Origin: Oryza sativa Japonica Group | Taxonomy: Eukaryota > Streptophyta > Magnoliopsida > Poales > Poaceae | DNA length: 64,000 bases | Reading direction: 5' to 3' | Assembly: GCF_034140825.1 (NCBI RefSeq) | Contig: NC_089038.1 | Coordinates: 24,581,501 to 24,645,500, forward strand | In this document: in pieces, positions 44,705 to 57,619 of the stretch | How positions within the stretch are numbered: the first letter of the stretch is position 1 | How the letters are laid out: each line of letters begins with the position of its first letter | The notes under the pieces: model-generated | Told to the model about the DNA's origin: nothing | Databases searched by the model: none | The model's input: only the letters and a program-made list of their open reading frames with translations | Made by a program: the position numbers and the translations under genes

Positions 44705-47700
44705 TCATGGAGCCCTATCAAATGGGCGTGTATCATTGTAGCATATACTCCATACAGCCTCAACTGCATCTTTTGCAGCTGTCCCTGAACAGTGTGGGTT
44801 GTTCCTGAGAGACATCAGAGCCCGCCGTTTAACACATTCCTTCAGAAATGCAGAAAATGTCAGAACGTACATAAATTCATGTAGGGTTTAGCAAGTGTGC
44901 ACATGTTACACACGTCGCTGAAAAAAAGGAGACTTATGCTCACTCAAATCAAGTTTACTTTAGAATTTCATAAGTTAACAACAGTATTGTTAGATTATCT
45001 TCAAATCATAGCAGTTAGGGACCATATTTCTTCTGGATATCCTACATTTAATCACATTAGAATTGTACAAGTTACTGGCTAAATGGCAAGCTCCTGATAA
45101 TAGATCCATGGTCTCCCATTCTTGCTACCTCATTCTTAATACTAGTTTATATTGTTGCAAGTTCGCGCGACTAATACCTCCTTATCCGTTGAATGTGTGT
45201 TACATGTAGTTTGTAATAAGGTTAATACATGGGTTTCAAAAAATAGGAGAGATGTAAAAAAGGTCATGTCTATGGGGAACATAAACCATGGGTGGATGTA
45301 GAAAAGAAATAAAATGTATTGTAATTGTACATGATTATTTTCTTTTTCTTATGTTTTCTTCTTTCCTAATTTTTTTATTCTAAATTGTCATTTTGGACTC
45401 TAGGCACATTCGGCCTAGCTTCCTGGTCCAAGTCAAGGAGCTGTCGCCTGACTTGGCCCAGTTGGCCTGACCTAGGGCTGACAGCTGAACTTGTCCAGTC
45501 CCTCTCCCTCCCTCTCTTCCTAATAACATCGCACAACTCGCACCAGCTCTCATCACGCCGTTGCACTTTCCATGTCAGTTGCCTTGGGCCTCTTGGCTGG
45601 CCTCCGACAATGTCTCCGCGGCAGCTGTCCGCTGGAATCGCCGCCTCCTCTTTAGCTCGAGGTGTCATTGATGGACAGATCTGGCTAGGTGATGGCCGGG
45701 GTGGATCATCCCCAGCCTTTCACCACCTTTGAGTCTTCGGTATGCAACTCCGGCTTTCCAATTGGCTTTCCAATTGCTCCCTGGTTCCTGCTATTCTCTA
45801 ATTGACTGGCTAGTGTGTTCTCCAATGAGGACAGCGGCGGCGTCCTGGATGGGTTGGTGGTGGGATGGCGTGAGGCCTGCGTGACTTTCTGTCCTTTCAC
45901 ACACCATTACCCGCAGTGCCATTACATCATCCTCTACATCACCATCTCCTTCTCGTCCTTCCCAACTCCGCCTTCTAGATCCCCAATTATGGATTTAGGT
46001 CCACAGTGGCGGGGGAGGCATGGGGTGGAAGCACTTAAGCAGCGGTGGAGTCGGAGAGCATAGAGGAGAAGCGATGTGGCATCGCCGAAGTCGGTCATTT
46101 TTTTTCCTTTTTCTTTTTCCCCCTTCTCAAACCCTCCTCGTGTCCCCTTTGCTTTACTATTTTTGTCTGATGGTTATCTTTTTCATCTCTTTATTTTTTC
46201 TTTTACTGAATTGTCTGATTTCTTCATTATGTGGATCAATCATGTGGCGTTTTGAGATTAATCTTTCACTTATAGAGATTTGGAACATCAAAATTAGGAG
46301 CAGCAAAAAATCTGGATGATGTCAATAGTAGCGTTGCTGACAAATGTAGCTTTAGAGTGATTATTGGTGATCCAAAGAGACTATGCACAATGCTTTGTAC
46401 CTTTGAAATACACACATATTACAGTTAATTAGCTTCAAATACTCAGGTAACCATCGGAAACTCAAAACACGGCCAACAAACTCATACCATTGCAAGTTTC
46501 GTCTGAACTGGGTAGGCAAACATGTGAATGCACTTAACAACAGAAAAGGACACTAAACTAGATAAGGTTTCATGTTTGAAGACTCTGGCATAAGCTCAAT
46601 TACAGTGAAAATACTTACTTGCTCATGCCCCCTCATCTTCATGAAGCCACGCAACAATTCACGTTTATAATGGCAGTCACCACTAAGGTGGTTAGCTCGA
46701 ATCTAACAACAAAATGCACTGTCGATTATTACTGTAATAACTCGTAAGCGAGCATAAAATTTGTGCGTAACGTTAGCATACCAAATAGACAATAAGTAGA
46801 ACTTACATGGTAAGAATTTATTACCTCGGAGCAAGCATGGTGAGCACAGTTCTTCCAATCCATGTCCTTGACAACACAATCATCATAGGCATGTATTAAT
46901 TCGTGAATTAATAGCTGAGTTATCTCATCTTTATATCGTATTTCTTCACAGCAAACCGTTATCTGGACATAAACAGTTGCAATATTAGGAAAAGTCTTGT
47001 TGACAGATAACTTGAAATAGAACCTAGAGCAGATTTAAAGCCAATCATGAAAAAACAATGAAGACAAGAATTCTCTTTTTTACAAGGAATCTAGATTAGG
47101 AATAAATAACTATTGAGACCTAGGTTGCCACAATCAGGGTCAAGTGAGGATTCGGCCGATGTTCTACTAGTAAAAGAATACCATACTACATGGAGATAAT
47201 GCTATGCTGGTACCGAAATTTTTGAGTGAACTGGTGTGTTAGTAACTGTTTAAGTAACACGGCAATCCAACTGATGAACCCATCGAAAACCCTAACAGGT
47301 TTTGATGAACAATAACCCACATCGATTACAGCAATCAGGGGCCTCGTTGTAACTGTTTTTAAAACGAGGTACAAATTTGAACCTAACATACTTGCATATT
47401 CAAAGATGAACTCCATCTAGCTACATAAAACAGCAGAGTATAGCGAACACTTTTTCAGTATTCCCAATACCAAACAACTGAAGAAAATATTAGTTCAACT
47501 TTAGACGCCTCCCCAACAACACGTATACACTCTCTCTCCCTAGCTCCAAACCTCCAATCATTTAGGCAATGCAGATCGCCAGAACAAAGTCCCATCAATT
47601 CCCACGCCTTTTCATCAGACGCCGCCCTCCCGCGATTCTTTGAAAAAGGATAATACGAAGTAAAAGGGAAGGAGAGGGGGAAGAGACGCATACCCCTATC

Positions 47701-48066
47701 CGGGAACCGTAGGAACCATTCTTATCGGCAGTCCCGCAGTTCCTCGCCGTGATCATCCCCGGCGGCATCGGGCAGCCGGCCTTATCCATCCGCTCCATCA
47801 GGAACCGCACCGTCGGATCTGGATTCGTTCACGGCGCGGATGAGGAACTCTTGACAGGACAAAAAGAAGAAGAACAAAAATTGGAAGACATCGACGGCAA
47901 GCAAACACACATACGGCGGCGCGCTCGTACTTTTGAGAGACGACTTGATGCCGGCGACGCAGTCCTCGAACGGCATGCATCGGCTGGATTCGGAGCGCTC
48001 TGGGGCGGAGGCTGCCTCCACTCCGGTGGCCTCCGGCTCGCCGGTTCTTCCGCCCGTCCCGGCCAT
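44705..48066 (-). CDS. ATP23: ATP23-like mitochondrial inner membrane metallopeptidase
   Basis: Five exons: 47931-48066, 47694-47818, 46825-46962, 46619-46702 and 44705-44839. They join in frame to 205 residues. The zinc-peptidase motif HELIH lies at 107-111 within LLIHELIHAYDDC, followed by NCAHHACSEIRA, SGDCHYKRELL and a C-terminus YNDTRPFDRAP, all typical of the M76 family. In yeast, ATP23 sits on the intermembrane-space side of the inner membrane, processes the F0 subunit Atp6 and helps assemble the F0 part; the plant role is inferred. The cysteine-rich sequence fits that compartment. No classical presequence is visible in MAGTGGRTGEPEATG. The last intron (44840-46618) is long and contains repeat-like DNA. 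Confidence 0.92.
45142..46315 (-). mobile_element. Possible Helitron-like insertion in ATP23 intron 4
   Basis: A minus-strand end CGCGCGAACTTGCAACAAT...AAACTAG followed by T resembles a Helitron 3' end (CTAG at 45142-45145). The GC-rich block at 45400-45720 stands out from the surrounding AT-rich intron as foreign. The other border is a guess. Confidence 0.3.
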
Positions 48067-48391
48067 CGCTCACTGGCTCGCTCCGGCGGCGGCGCGGCGG
48101 CTCCGGGGAGGTGGGAGGTGGGGGTTTGGTTTGCTAGGTTTAGTCGCCTTCGGCCGGTATGTCCCGCGCCTTTCTGCCTCGTGATTCGTGCAGGCGGTAG
48201 GATCGCGCGGAGGGATGGATGGGCCGGAGAGTGTCTTGGGCCTTAGCTAGCACGGGCCCTTACTGTGTTTAGGCCCACCTAATTAGGTCCGATACTTCTC
48301 AGCTGGATGCTGCTGCAGTGTTCTGCTTGTTTTATCCCCCAGAGAACAGTTTTCTGACTCGTGTAAACACTCGTCTCAGTCGTCTCTAATA

Positions 48392-48511
48392 CTCCCTCCT
48401 TCTCCTAAAATATACTACTTAGTACTTTACGAATTTAAACATACCCTTATCCAAACTTATAACAATATGAAATGTTCAATTCTAAATTAATATATTTTAG
48501 GACGGAGGAGG
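48392..48511. mobile_element. Small Stowaway-like MITE
   Basis: 120 bp with ends CTCCCTCCTTCTCCTAAAAT and the inverted CCTCCTCCGTCCTAAAATAT, flanked by TA (48390-48391, 48512-48513). It lies upstream of the ATP23-like gene. Confidence 0.78.
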
Positions 48512-49225
48512 TAGCTCGAGGTGAAACAGTTCTTATTTGTACTGTGAGAATGAAATGGAATGCGATGTGTAATTGACAGGAGGAAGCAAATATGAATGTG
48601 ATGTGTATAGGCAGAATCTTTCATCCAAGAGAAGTGCAGTATGGGTATACCTGTAATTTGTGCCATGCATGCTGACACCGATTTCAATGTCATCAAAGGC
48701 AGACAGTGCTGTCAACTGTCATCGTCTTTAATAGTATCCCCCTAAGCAGGCTAAACAAAAAAAAAAGATGGACTCTAATAGTATCCTCCTAAGCAGGCTA
48801 AACAAAACAAAAAAAAAGAGGATGGATATGTGGCAGATGATGATATATAAAAGTATCCTAGAGCAATTGAAATTTAAGCAGCAAAGATGGGCAAGCACAT
48901 TCACAATGACGGAGCTTCAGAAGCTGGAAGCCCATCGCCAGCTAATTACAAAAATTCCACTGGTCATGAACAGCTCTATTGTTCATTGCATAGCATGTCA
49001 TAACCTGAAACGATATGGTTATTCATAACTCTCCCAGGGCATAAACTCCCAAACCAAACCAATGATGAACACTACCTCAACAAGTACCAACACGGCCAAC
49101 CAACCTATCATCCTCCGGTATACGGTAACACAACAAGTACACTAGGAACAGGAAAACTTTTGGTATGGTGCTAAAGACAGCAGGGGTGGAGATGTACATT
49201 GAGAAGATTCATCAAGTTTAACCGC

Positions 49226-52200
49226 CTAGGCGAAGGGTGGAAGCAGCCATCCACGTTCAGTTGCGAGATCCACATATGCTCCAAACTTCTCCTGTGCATT
49301 TGGGATGTCGAGGATCAGATCATCGAGGCCTTCCTTGACGCGAGTGAAGCCTAATGTCATCTGGTTGATTGTTATCAGCCCCTCACCGAAGCACTCCTGT
49401 AGCAGAGCCAAGATCCTTGCTTCATTCTCCTTCTCCATTGCCATAACAAGCGCTTTCTTCACCACTTCATGGTTGAAGAAGGGCATTCCAAGGTCACGGA
49501 TGCATTGGCAAGCCTCCCCCAAGTCACCGCCAGTATTGTATTCTTCAAGGAGCTTTGCGATCTTGTCCTTCGCATCTTCTACAGCCCAGCCAGTGCCGCC
49601 ACCCCAGCAACGCAGTATCCTCTCACCAGAGTGGCGAGCAGCAAGAAGGGCACGAGCCATCTGGACAGTTTGACTACCACTGCTGTTAGGGCGAAGCCTG
49701 TTACCGATCTCATCCAAATTCAGTGGAATCAGAACTTCATCAATAACTGCCCTGGCAAGGAAGAGGGCAAGTTCACTGGGAGCATCCACAATGTCGAGGG
49801 CAGTGTCTTCTGCTGACTGCAGGAGCAATATGAATCCCTTCATGATGTCATCAGTGGAGAAAAGTTCCAAGCTGAGTGAAGAAAGCAGGGCAGAAGCCAT
49901 CTCCTTCTCCCTATTCTTTCTGTCCATAGCGAGGGTGATAAGCTTCTTGAGGAAGATAGGATTGTACTCTGGGGCAGAAAGCTCTTGAAGGCTTATAATG
50001 AGTTCTGGGACATCATCTGAGAGAAAATACTCTTGGATTATGTGTCCAGATTCTTCTTTGAAATGCTTGATCTTTTCACCACTTGCATTTCGCATATCTT
50101 CATTAGGGGCAGAAGATGTAGTGAATGAAGCATCAAGCCATCCTTCAGATGTAGCAGTCAGAACCAGCTTGTCAAAGAGAATCTTGGCAGAAGGAATATC
50201 AAGGCTCAGATCATCAATACTCTCTGCTAGCCGACAAAAACCCTTAGACATTTGATTAGAACTGATCAGGCAACCTGCAGTTGATTCCTTCAACAGCTTC
50301 AGGATTAATGGCTGTGATGACAGATTCTCCATGCTCAAGGTGAGAGCGCGTTTAACAACCTCATGATGGAAAAATGGAAGGCCCAGCTCCCTTATACACC
50401 TAAAAGCTTCATCAATATCTCCACTCTCAATATACTCCTTCAGAATATCCTGGATTCTCCTTTTCGCCTCTTCCACAGTAAAGTGAGTGCTCCCACCCCA
50501 CTTGCGCTCAACTAGCTCAGCATGATGGGGGGCTGACAAGTAGCTTTTCTCAGAAACTTGCAGAACTTCAATACCTTTAGAAAATTCAGGAAGCAGTGCT
50601 CTGGCTCGAGTGAGGAAAACAGGAGGCAGTATTTCATCCACAACAGCACGAGCAACAAAAACAGACAAGACATCAATAGCATCCGGTATGTCGACAGATA
50701 GATCTTCTGTTGACTCAAGAAGCATCATAAAACCTTCACTCATCTTGGAAGAGCCTAGTAGATCCGCATACAACGCAGACAACAGAATTGACGCCATTTC
50801 TTTTTCTTTGTCATGACGATCCATTGCCATGGATATGAGCTTCTTGATAAAGTAACTGTGGAACTGATCAGATCCAAGACTCCTTAACTCAGAAGCTGCC
50901 AGTTCCACATCTCCTGTACTAAAGTACTCCTCAATTACAGGAACTAAAAGCCTTTTATAGTCATCTAATGTAGCAGGAACCTACAATACCAGTGAGTTAT
51001 TGATAAATTAGTGTCAAACCAACAAAATAAATTAGTGCCAAACCAACAAAGAAAAAAAAAAGCAAAATTATAGGAGCAGCGAGATCAAACCTTATTGTTC
51101 CCATTAACTAGTTTGTTCGACATCTTAGATGGTACAGAATCTACATCCTCAAGGTTGTATTGTTCATTTTTCCCACCAGCACCTTCTAAAGCAGTATAAA
51201 CAAAAACAACAAAATCAATATAGACTATAAGAGTCACGTGGTACAAGTAGTACCATAAATGAACAGCGTATGCCTTACAAAGATTAAGTACAATTATTGC
51301 GCTGATTACCCACTATGTAAAAGATCAAGAATAAAAAAAAATGAAATCTACGTTTCCTTCATTTTGTCCATAACATCAAGCAAGTCTACCAAGTGTTTCC
51401 TATTGTATCCAACACTAACAGCCTTCACAGGCCAAAACACCATGGCCCAACATACTGATAACCTTAAGACCTTAATAGATGTAAAATCATTCTCAACTCA
51501 TACTGCAGCTACCAATAACTTGATGGCAATTTAGATGTCCACAATTCAGATTCCCAAGGCAGGGTTGTGTAATAATGAAGGATAAAGTCAACAACAGCTA
51601 TGTATAACAGATGCCAAAGCAAGGACAGATATGCCCTACTAAAAACAAATTCTTCACACAATAAATAACTTCCTAAACAGCTATATTAAGGAAATAACCT
51701 GATTATTTGAGAACTAGACCACACATAATCATAGCAATGACACACAACCCAATCCAGTGTAAACCAGGTGCATATGGTTTGACTTTCTCAGTAAATGGCA
51801 CATGATCATTTCTGCTAAAAATTAGAAAAAATGAGCTTGGTTGGAGGTTTGGAGCTTGTGCTTTAGGCAGCTTTAAAATGAATATTAAGCCCCTCTGAAC
51901 AGATACACATAAATACTGACCAATCATGGCCTCGTATCATACTATATCGAAAGCGACAAATGCATGTTAATTGCATGGATTAAAAGCGTGGTAGGACCTA
52001 ACTTTTCTGAGCCCATAAGGATTTGGATTCCAGGCAACTGAAATTATTAGAAACGGTCACCAACGGCCGGTTTTGGCAGCTTTAAACTCAAGCATAGCCC
52101 TTCCAATAACGTAACTACAATACCAACCAAACATGAGGTGCAAGGACAGTATTTGCGTCACCTAGATCGAAACCAGTAAATGGCTAAATGCGTGCGCAAA

Positions 52201-52982
52201 CAAACATAGGAAAGCAGGAACTAGCTTCCAATAAAAACCGGTAAACGTCTTTTTTGGACATTTCACAACTTTGTCGGAATTTGATTTTCCACCTTATTGA
52301 AATTAGGGTTTCAGCGGTTACAGACAAGAACAGTACAACCTAGAACTGCTAGAAACAGTCACGGATATACCGACAAACAAACAGAGTTCAAATGAACGCC
52401 TTTTGCTCTTCCCGCCATTCCTACGCCTCTTGTTCTTCCCGCCATTCTAAACTGCACTACAGAGCCTACAATACTAAATAGCATAAGAAATACCAGTGTA
52501 CTACTTCTTGTTGGCATGACTCCATGCCTGATGTCTCCATGGACATCAAACCCATCAACAGTTAGACACTCTTATTTACTAAACGCTGTGCTTCAAGCAG
52601 CCAAGCCTATCCATTAGCATGTATAGCATCTAACAACCCTAAAGACGAATCACATCCCTCACCTCTTGCTACGCACCATATCACCCTCTAGAGGCCATAA
52701 CCTCAAGTAACCCTAAGAACAGTGAAACCAAACCTGCCCGGTCCGAATTCTCCAACGAAAATCTCACACCATGACATAATTCAGTGGTACAGAAAATGGA
52801 TAAGACATGCACAGGCGCGCACACAGGGATCGAGCCCAGTCACCTCTCTTAGATGCGTGGTGGTGTGGGAGGTGGCGGACGGCGATCCCGCCGTCGGCCG
52901 GCGCGCCCCCGCCGGTGGCCACCCGCAGGTGCCCCTCCGCCAGCATCCTCGTCGGCGACCTCGCCCCCTCCTCCGCCGCCAT
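49226..52982 (-). CDS. MA3-domain translation regulatory factor (MRF type)
   Basis: Three coding exons, 52844-52982, 51091-51185 and 49226-50980, encode 662 residues. A short N-terminus (MAAEEGARSPTRM) is followed by four MA3 domains at about 83-200, 245-365, 385-500 and 545-655. They alternate in type: domains 1 and 3 share KKLI(S/T)LAMDR-like helices, and domains 2 and 4 share CIR(E/D)LG(L/M)PFF(H/N)HEVVK. MA3 domains bind the initiation factor eIF4A; the four-MA3 plant proteins (Arabidopsis MRF1-4, including ECIP1) associate with translation and respond to TOR and energy or salt signals. An untranslated 5' exon ends at a donor near 53154 and joins at 53016, so the 5' leader has its own intron. 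Intron 1 of the coding part is long (1658 bp). Confidence 0.9.
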
Positions 52983-53016
52983 CTCCCCCCCACCTATGCG
53001 GTCTCCTCCGCCCGCC

Positions 53017-53154
53017 CTGCAACACCACCACGCACGCCCACACCCTCAATCAATCAGATCACCACAGCCACAAAAACAAAAAACAAAAAAATTAAGCAAA
53101 ACCAAAAACGAAGCATACGATGACGAATCGGACGGGATGAGCAGACGAACACAC
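53017..53154 (-). other. Intron in the 5' leader of the MA3 gene
   Basis: Donor CCACAG/GTGTG at 53155/53154 and acceptor TTGCAG/GGCGGG at 53017/53016, between an untranslated exon upstream and the exon with the start codon. A leader intron often raises expression in plant housekeeping-type genes. Confidence 0.5.
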
Positions 53155-53299
53155 CTGTGGAGATCGGAGGCGGAGACGGCGAGCGCCGACGCGGATCTCA
53201 GGCGAGCGGTGCGGCCGCGCGGGGGCGAGGCGAAGAGAGAGGGGGGCCAACGCAACGGGGGACGCGAGCGGAGACGAGAAGGGAGAGTTTTTATTTTAT

Positions 53300-54440
53300 C
53301 TTTTTTTTTTTGCCTCCCGTCTCTCTCACTTATTACTATCTGCCTCTAATTACTTTTACCGCGCTGTATTAAGCTAATCTTTTCCACCCATTTTTTTTCT
53401 CTATTTTCTTATTTCTCATCAAGCAGTAGCACTGTGTGAACTGAGAGATCGCTACGCGCACTTAAATACTCGCGGGATTAGAGACACCTCTTGTCCCTCG
53501 CGGGCCCACCTGTCAGTGGTGGTACGTCGGTGCCGTGTAGCGAGCGGGGGGTCGGTCGGGGAGTTGGTTTTGAGTAGACCGGGTGCATGGACCGGTGAGT
53601 GGATGGGCGCGTGGAACGGACGGCCCGCGCGAGGTGGGGCGGCGTATGGACGCGGTTCACGTAATCCAGGTGGAGAGAGCAACGGGGATGGACGGGCGTG
53701 AGGGGGCTGACGCGGCCACGTCGTCGTGTTCGGCCCACGTGGCACCCCTCCCAGATGGGGCGCACGTAGCGTAAAGGCGTCCGTCACCGCGACGGACGCA
53801 TCCGGGCCGTCCGTTGGTGGGCAAAGCCGCTTTCTGCTGATTTTGTCCGTGAGCAAAACCGCCCCAGGTTTCACTGGTCATAAATCTCACAGTCTTGCAT
53901 GTTGTCACTTGTCATATGCTAACTACTGTGCTGGCTGATCAGTCATTCACATGGAATCTGCTTAAGGTTGCCTATTAGTAAGATACTAATCCTTCACGCT
54001 TTGTTAAGTGTTTATCTCGACCCATACGGCTTGGCAAGCTATAGCTAGCTACCTTACCTACCTCGTCATGATCAACACAACACACAAGAGCGTCGACGTG
54101 TCATCGGAAGTACAGGGATATGAATGAGGCGAAGCACGCGTGCCATTAACATCGTCACAACTCTGGCACCATGCGTGCAATCGATCGATCGATTCACTCC
54201 TCGTTGCAGAACAGCAGAGCAGTGAACAAACTAATTTAGTCTCTTTCTGTTGCTCCGCCTCTGAATCCATCCAGAGCACGCCATCCTTGGTCCATCACAC
54301 AGGTGTTGGCGATTACAGTGCCAGTGCTTACTTACAGATACATATATACACATCTCTCATGACAAAAAAAAGAAGTTGATCGATGTTTAATTAATTGTAC
54401 TGGTATGCTCATGTAAATACTGGAGTAGTAGTAGATTAGA
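53300..54440. other. Intergenic stretch with divergent promoter and terminator DNA
   Basis: The part up to about 53900 is GC-rich and is likely the promoter of the MA3 gene; the remainder is the 3' flank of the gene ending at 54458. No further gene is supported. Confidence 0.45.
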
Positions 54441-54457
54441 TGCATAATCTAATCAGA

Positions 54458-57139
54458 TCAGGACTTGTCGAGGAGGCCGTCGAGGTAGAGGTTGAGGAGG
54501 TATCTGCCGGTGGAGAGGACGTCGAGGCGCTTCTCGCTGGGCTCGTAGCGCCCCTTGCGCAGCTGGTACCGGTGCGTCACCGCAGACACCGTGTACGCCT
54601 GCCCTTCGATCGTCACGCTCTCCCCGCAGTGGATGTTCTGCACCGTCATCACGCACCAACGTAAACACCGCTTCATCACACGAGATAGCATTAAAATTCA
54701 CAGCAACAATACATAATCTGCCAACAACCACCGGCCATATACTCTTTTTTTTTCTTCCTTTTTTCTTTTTTTTTCTGGTTTTTGTTTTGAAGAACCATGT
54801 CAGCATGACAATGTATCAGTTCAACGGTGATAGCTGGCACGCAAGGAGGAGGAAAAGCAGCATAATTTTTTGTTTCCCCGTTGGAAAGTCGGGTCTTGGT
54901 ATCTAGAACAATGGGAGGCACTCGGCTTGGCTTTGACAATCTTTTTATTCTCGAGGGAATTACTTTGACAATCTGACAGCGCTTTCGTGCATGTATGATG
55001 GCTATCTGGCAGAGATTCTTGATGGTAGTAGTACCAAATTACGTTGCTTCGACTTTCCAGCAGGAAAAGAGTTCGTTGTCTTGCAAGGTTAAAACTGCTA
55101 AAACAGGCTTCACAGACATCATCAGGACCTTGGCGAGGTTAAACTTGTCTACTTCCTCCGTTTCACAATGTAGAACTTTCTAGCATTACTTATATTTATT
55201 TAGATGTTAATGAATCTAGATATATATATATATAGTATGTGTTTAGATTCATTAACATCTATAAGTATATGGGTAATGCTAGAAAGTCTTACACTGTGAA
55301 ACAGAGGGAATACTACCCTACCGGCTGCTCATCTACACAGCTTCTTCCTGCTATGCTTATGTGCCTTTGGAACCATAGGCATGAGGTGACTTTTAAGAAT
55401 GAACAACCCTGCCTACGCCGTTTGCTTCGCCGCTGCATCGATCATGCTAGCCTCTGGGCTGAACGAATGAACAACGTTGGTAGATATGTTATATCTGCTT
55501 GAAAAACAAGCTTTCTCCCGTTTCTTATATCTTTAAAATAGGTAATGGCGCGACCTTATCGCTACGGCGCCCTACGTAACCTCAAACTCGTTACTTTCTC
55601 CGTTTCACAATGTAAGTCATTCTAGCATTTCCCATATTCATATTGATATTAATGAATCTAGATAAATATATATGTTTAGATTCATTAACATTAATATGAA
55701 TGTGGGAAATGTTAAAATGACTTACATTGTGAAACGGAGGGAGTATTATCAATGGAAAATTCAAGTGAGGGAGCTCTTTCCTCCGGTGATTTCTAAAAAA
55801 AAACTACTAAAACAAGGTTTACAAACAAAAACACAACTAGAGTAGGATATATCACTATTATCTAAAAAGAAAAGGATAGCATGGAGGCTAGTTGTTGATG
55901 GTCCTAGCTGCGCACGGGTGCTGAATTGTTTTTTTTTTCGAAAAAACGGGTGCTAAATTGTTGTTCTTGAAGTTACAACAATAGCATAACCAGTCAGTGA
56001 TCACTTCAGAAAACACTGTAAGGGTTCATTCGGTTTAAAGAATTTACAAATGATTATTTTATGAATTGAAACCTTAGGTTTTTTCTATATGCATTATTAG
56101 TTGTTTAGGAATAAATCCTACCAAATTCCTAAGGATTATATTCTTACAATCCTGTTTTATATGTTTTTTTAGTATGAGATGAGAGCTCTTCGAGAATTTT
56201 ATAAGGATTTGTGGCATTCTAATCCTTTACTCTTTATCTTTTTTTTTCCTATGATTTAAAAATCCTGTGAACCAAATAAACCCTAAATTATTTTTTTGTT
56301 CTCGCAGTGCTGGAAACACTTCAGTAAGTTGTCAAAGAACGTGTCCTTTTTTTCCCCTTAATGAAAAACCACTGCATTACTACGTGCTACAATTTAACTA
56401 GTAGACTGACGCAATCTGTATTTCTCCAAAAGCTGCGAAGAATATTTAGGATCGAATTTATACACTGGGAGCAGACCGTGACTCTGCAACCGAAATTGTG
56501 GTGCACTGAATTCTGGAACAATGCTACACCATTTGTCACAGGAAAAATCTGTTCCACAGTTAATAACCGTTTCCAGAATCCAGATACGTTTTTTTTTTAG
56601 ATAAGTCAGATACGTTTTTTCATTCTCGAATTTAAGCAACGATTTGAATGTTTTTTTATGATCAGGCTTGTGCATTGTGCATACGCATTTCCCCTTTTGT
56701 TCTTGTTAACGAGCGAATTCAATTCAAGCGTATCTATCGTGGTATGATCAGGCTTGTGCATATGCAATGCACCCATGACCCATGCATAAGAGAATTCAGA
56801 ATTCAGGACGAGGCAGAGGCAGGGGATTGCAGAGACGACGTACGGTGGGGAAGCAGCGGACGCCGAGGCACCGCGGCGGCGGCGTGATCTCGACGACCTT
56901 GAACGGGTACTTGTGCTCCTTCTCCCGCTCCGGCCGCTCCCTGTCCCTGTCCCGGTCCCGGTCCTTCTTCCTGCACTCCACCGCGAATCGCGGCTGAATC
57001 GAGTAGCGTTGATCAGATGGTTTAGTTCGCCACGAACCACGATGGCGGCATGAACTGAACAATAAATCGTCTGCGGAAACGACGCGCTCACCTTGTGGTA
57101 GGAGAAGGAGGTCGCCGTGGACGCCACCATGGCCGCCAT
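54458..57139 (-). CDS. Small probable plastid protein, possibly CRR42-like
   Basis: Three exons, 57092-57139, 56844-56993 and 54458-54637, encode 125 residues. The N-terminus MAAMVASTATSFSYHK is rich in Ala, Ser and Thr like a short plastid transit peptide. A highly charged stretch follows (KKDRDRDRDRERPEREKEHK, about 26-45), then a conserved-looking core: CLGVRCFP and IHCGESVTIEGQAYTVSAV, ending SEKRLDVLSTGRYLLNLYLD. I recall similar small plant proteins, possibly CRR42 of the chloroplast NDH complex assembly route, but I cannot confirm this. Exon phases are all zero. Intron 2 (54638-56843) hosts two Stowaway elements and a Tourist-like element. A run of 19 C lies just upstream of the start. 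Confidence 0.7.
55152..55310. mobile_element. Stowaway MITE in an intron, copy 1
   Basis: 159 bp with ends CTTCCTCCGTTTCACAATGT and the inverted TTCCCTCTGTTTCACAGTGT, flanked by TA (55150-55151 and 55311-55312). It carries an (AT)n tract at its centre and belongs to the same family as 43442-43582. Confidence 0.85.
55584..55743. mobile_element. Stowaway MITE in an intron, copy 2
   Basis: 160 bp, same family as the copy at 55152, with ends CTTTCTCCGTTTCACAATGT and the inverse of GAAACGGAGGGAG, flanked by TA (55582-55583 and 55744-55745). Confidence 0.85.
56022..56283. mobile_element. Tourist-like MITE in an intron
   Basis: 262 bp with ends GGGTTCATTCGGTTT and the inverted GGGTTTATTTGGTTC, flanked by TAA (56019-56021 and 56284-56286). 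It lies in the same intron as the two Stowaway copies. Confidence 0.75.
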
Positions 57140-57205
57140 GGCCGATCGGTCAATCGATCGAACGAATGTTTGCCGCTGCGGAAATCCGCGCGAATCGTGC
57201 AGGAA

Positions 57206-57224
57206 GGGGGGGGGGGGGGGGGGG
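57206..57224. repeat. Run of 19 G (19 C on the gene strand)
   Basis: A homopolymer about 65 bases upstream of the start codon of the gene on the minus strand, probably in its 5' leader or core promoter. Likely variable in length. Confidence 0.9.
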
Positions 57225-57619
57225 AGGGAGGATTGGATGGATGGCTGGGCCGCAAGAACGTGGCGGGATTGGCAGGCGTGCGGATATTTTTCGTCGATTC
57301 GGCGCCAAACAAACGGATGGCGAGTGGTTGATCGGGCTCGACTGATCGAGGAAGGATTCTTGCAGGAAGGAGACTTGGAAAGCAGCCGTGCCACGCGTAC
57401 CTGTCGCCTCGCCCCGTCCAAGTCGTTTTCGTCGTTATTTGCCTTTCGTTTTTTCTCCCCCCATTTTCTCGCAAATTTCTTTCTCTGGATTTCGAGTAGT
57501 TCAGCATGTATTTACCCTTTTGTTTTTTAAGTTCACCTCTGCATTTTCTTGTTTCAGATTCTGTGTTCCTGAAGTCCGAATTCTGCAAGCATTGTAGCAT
57601 GCCTTTTCTGAACTTTTAC

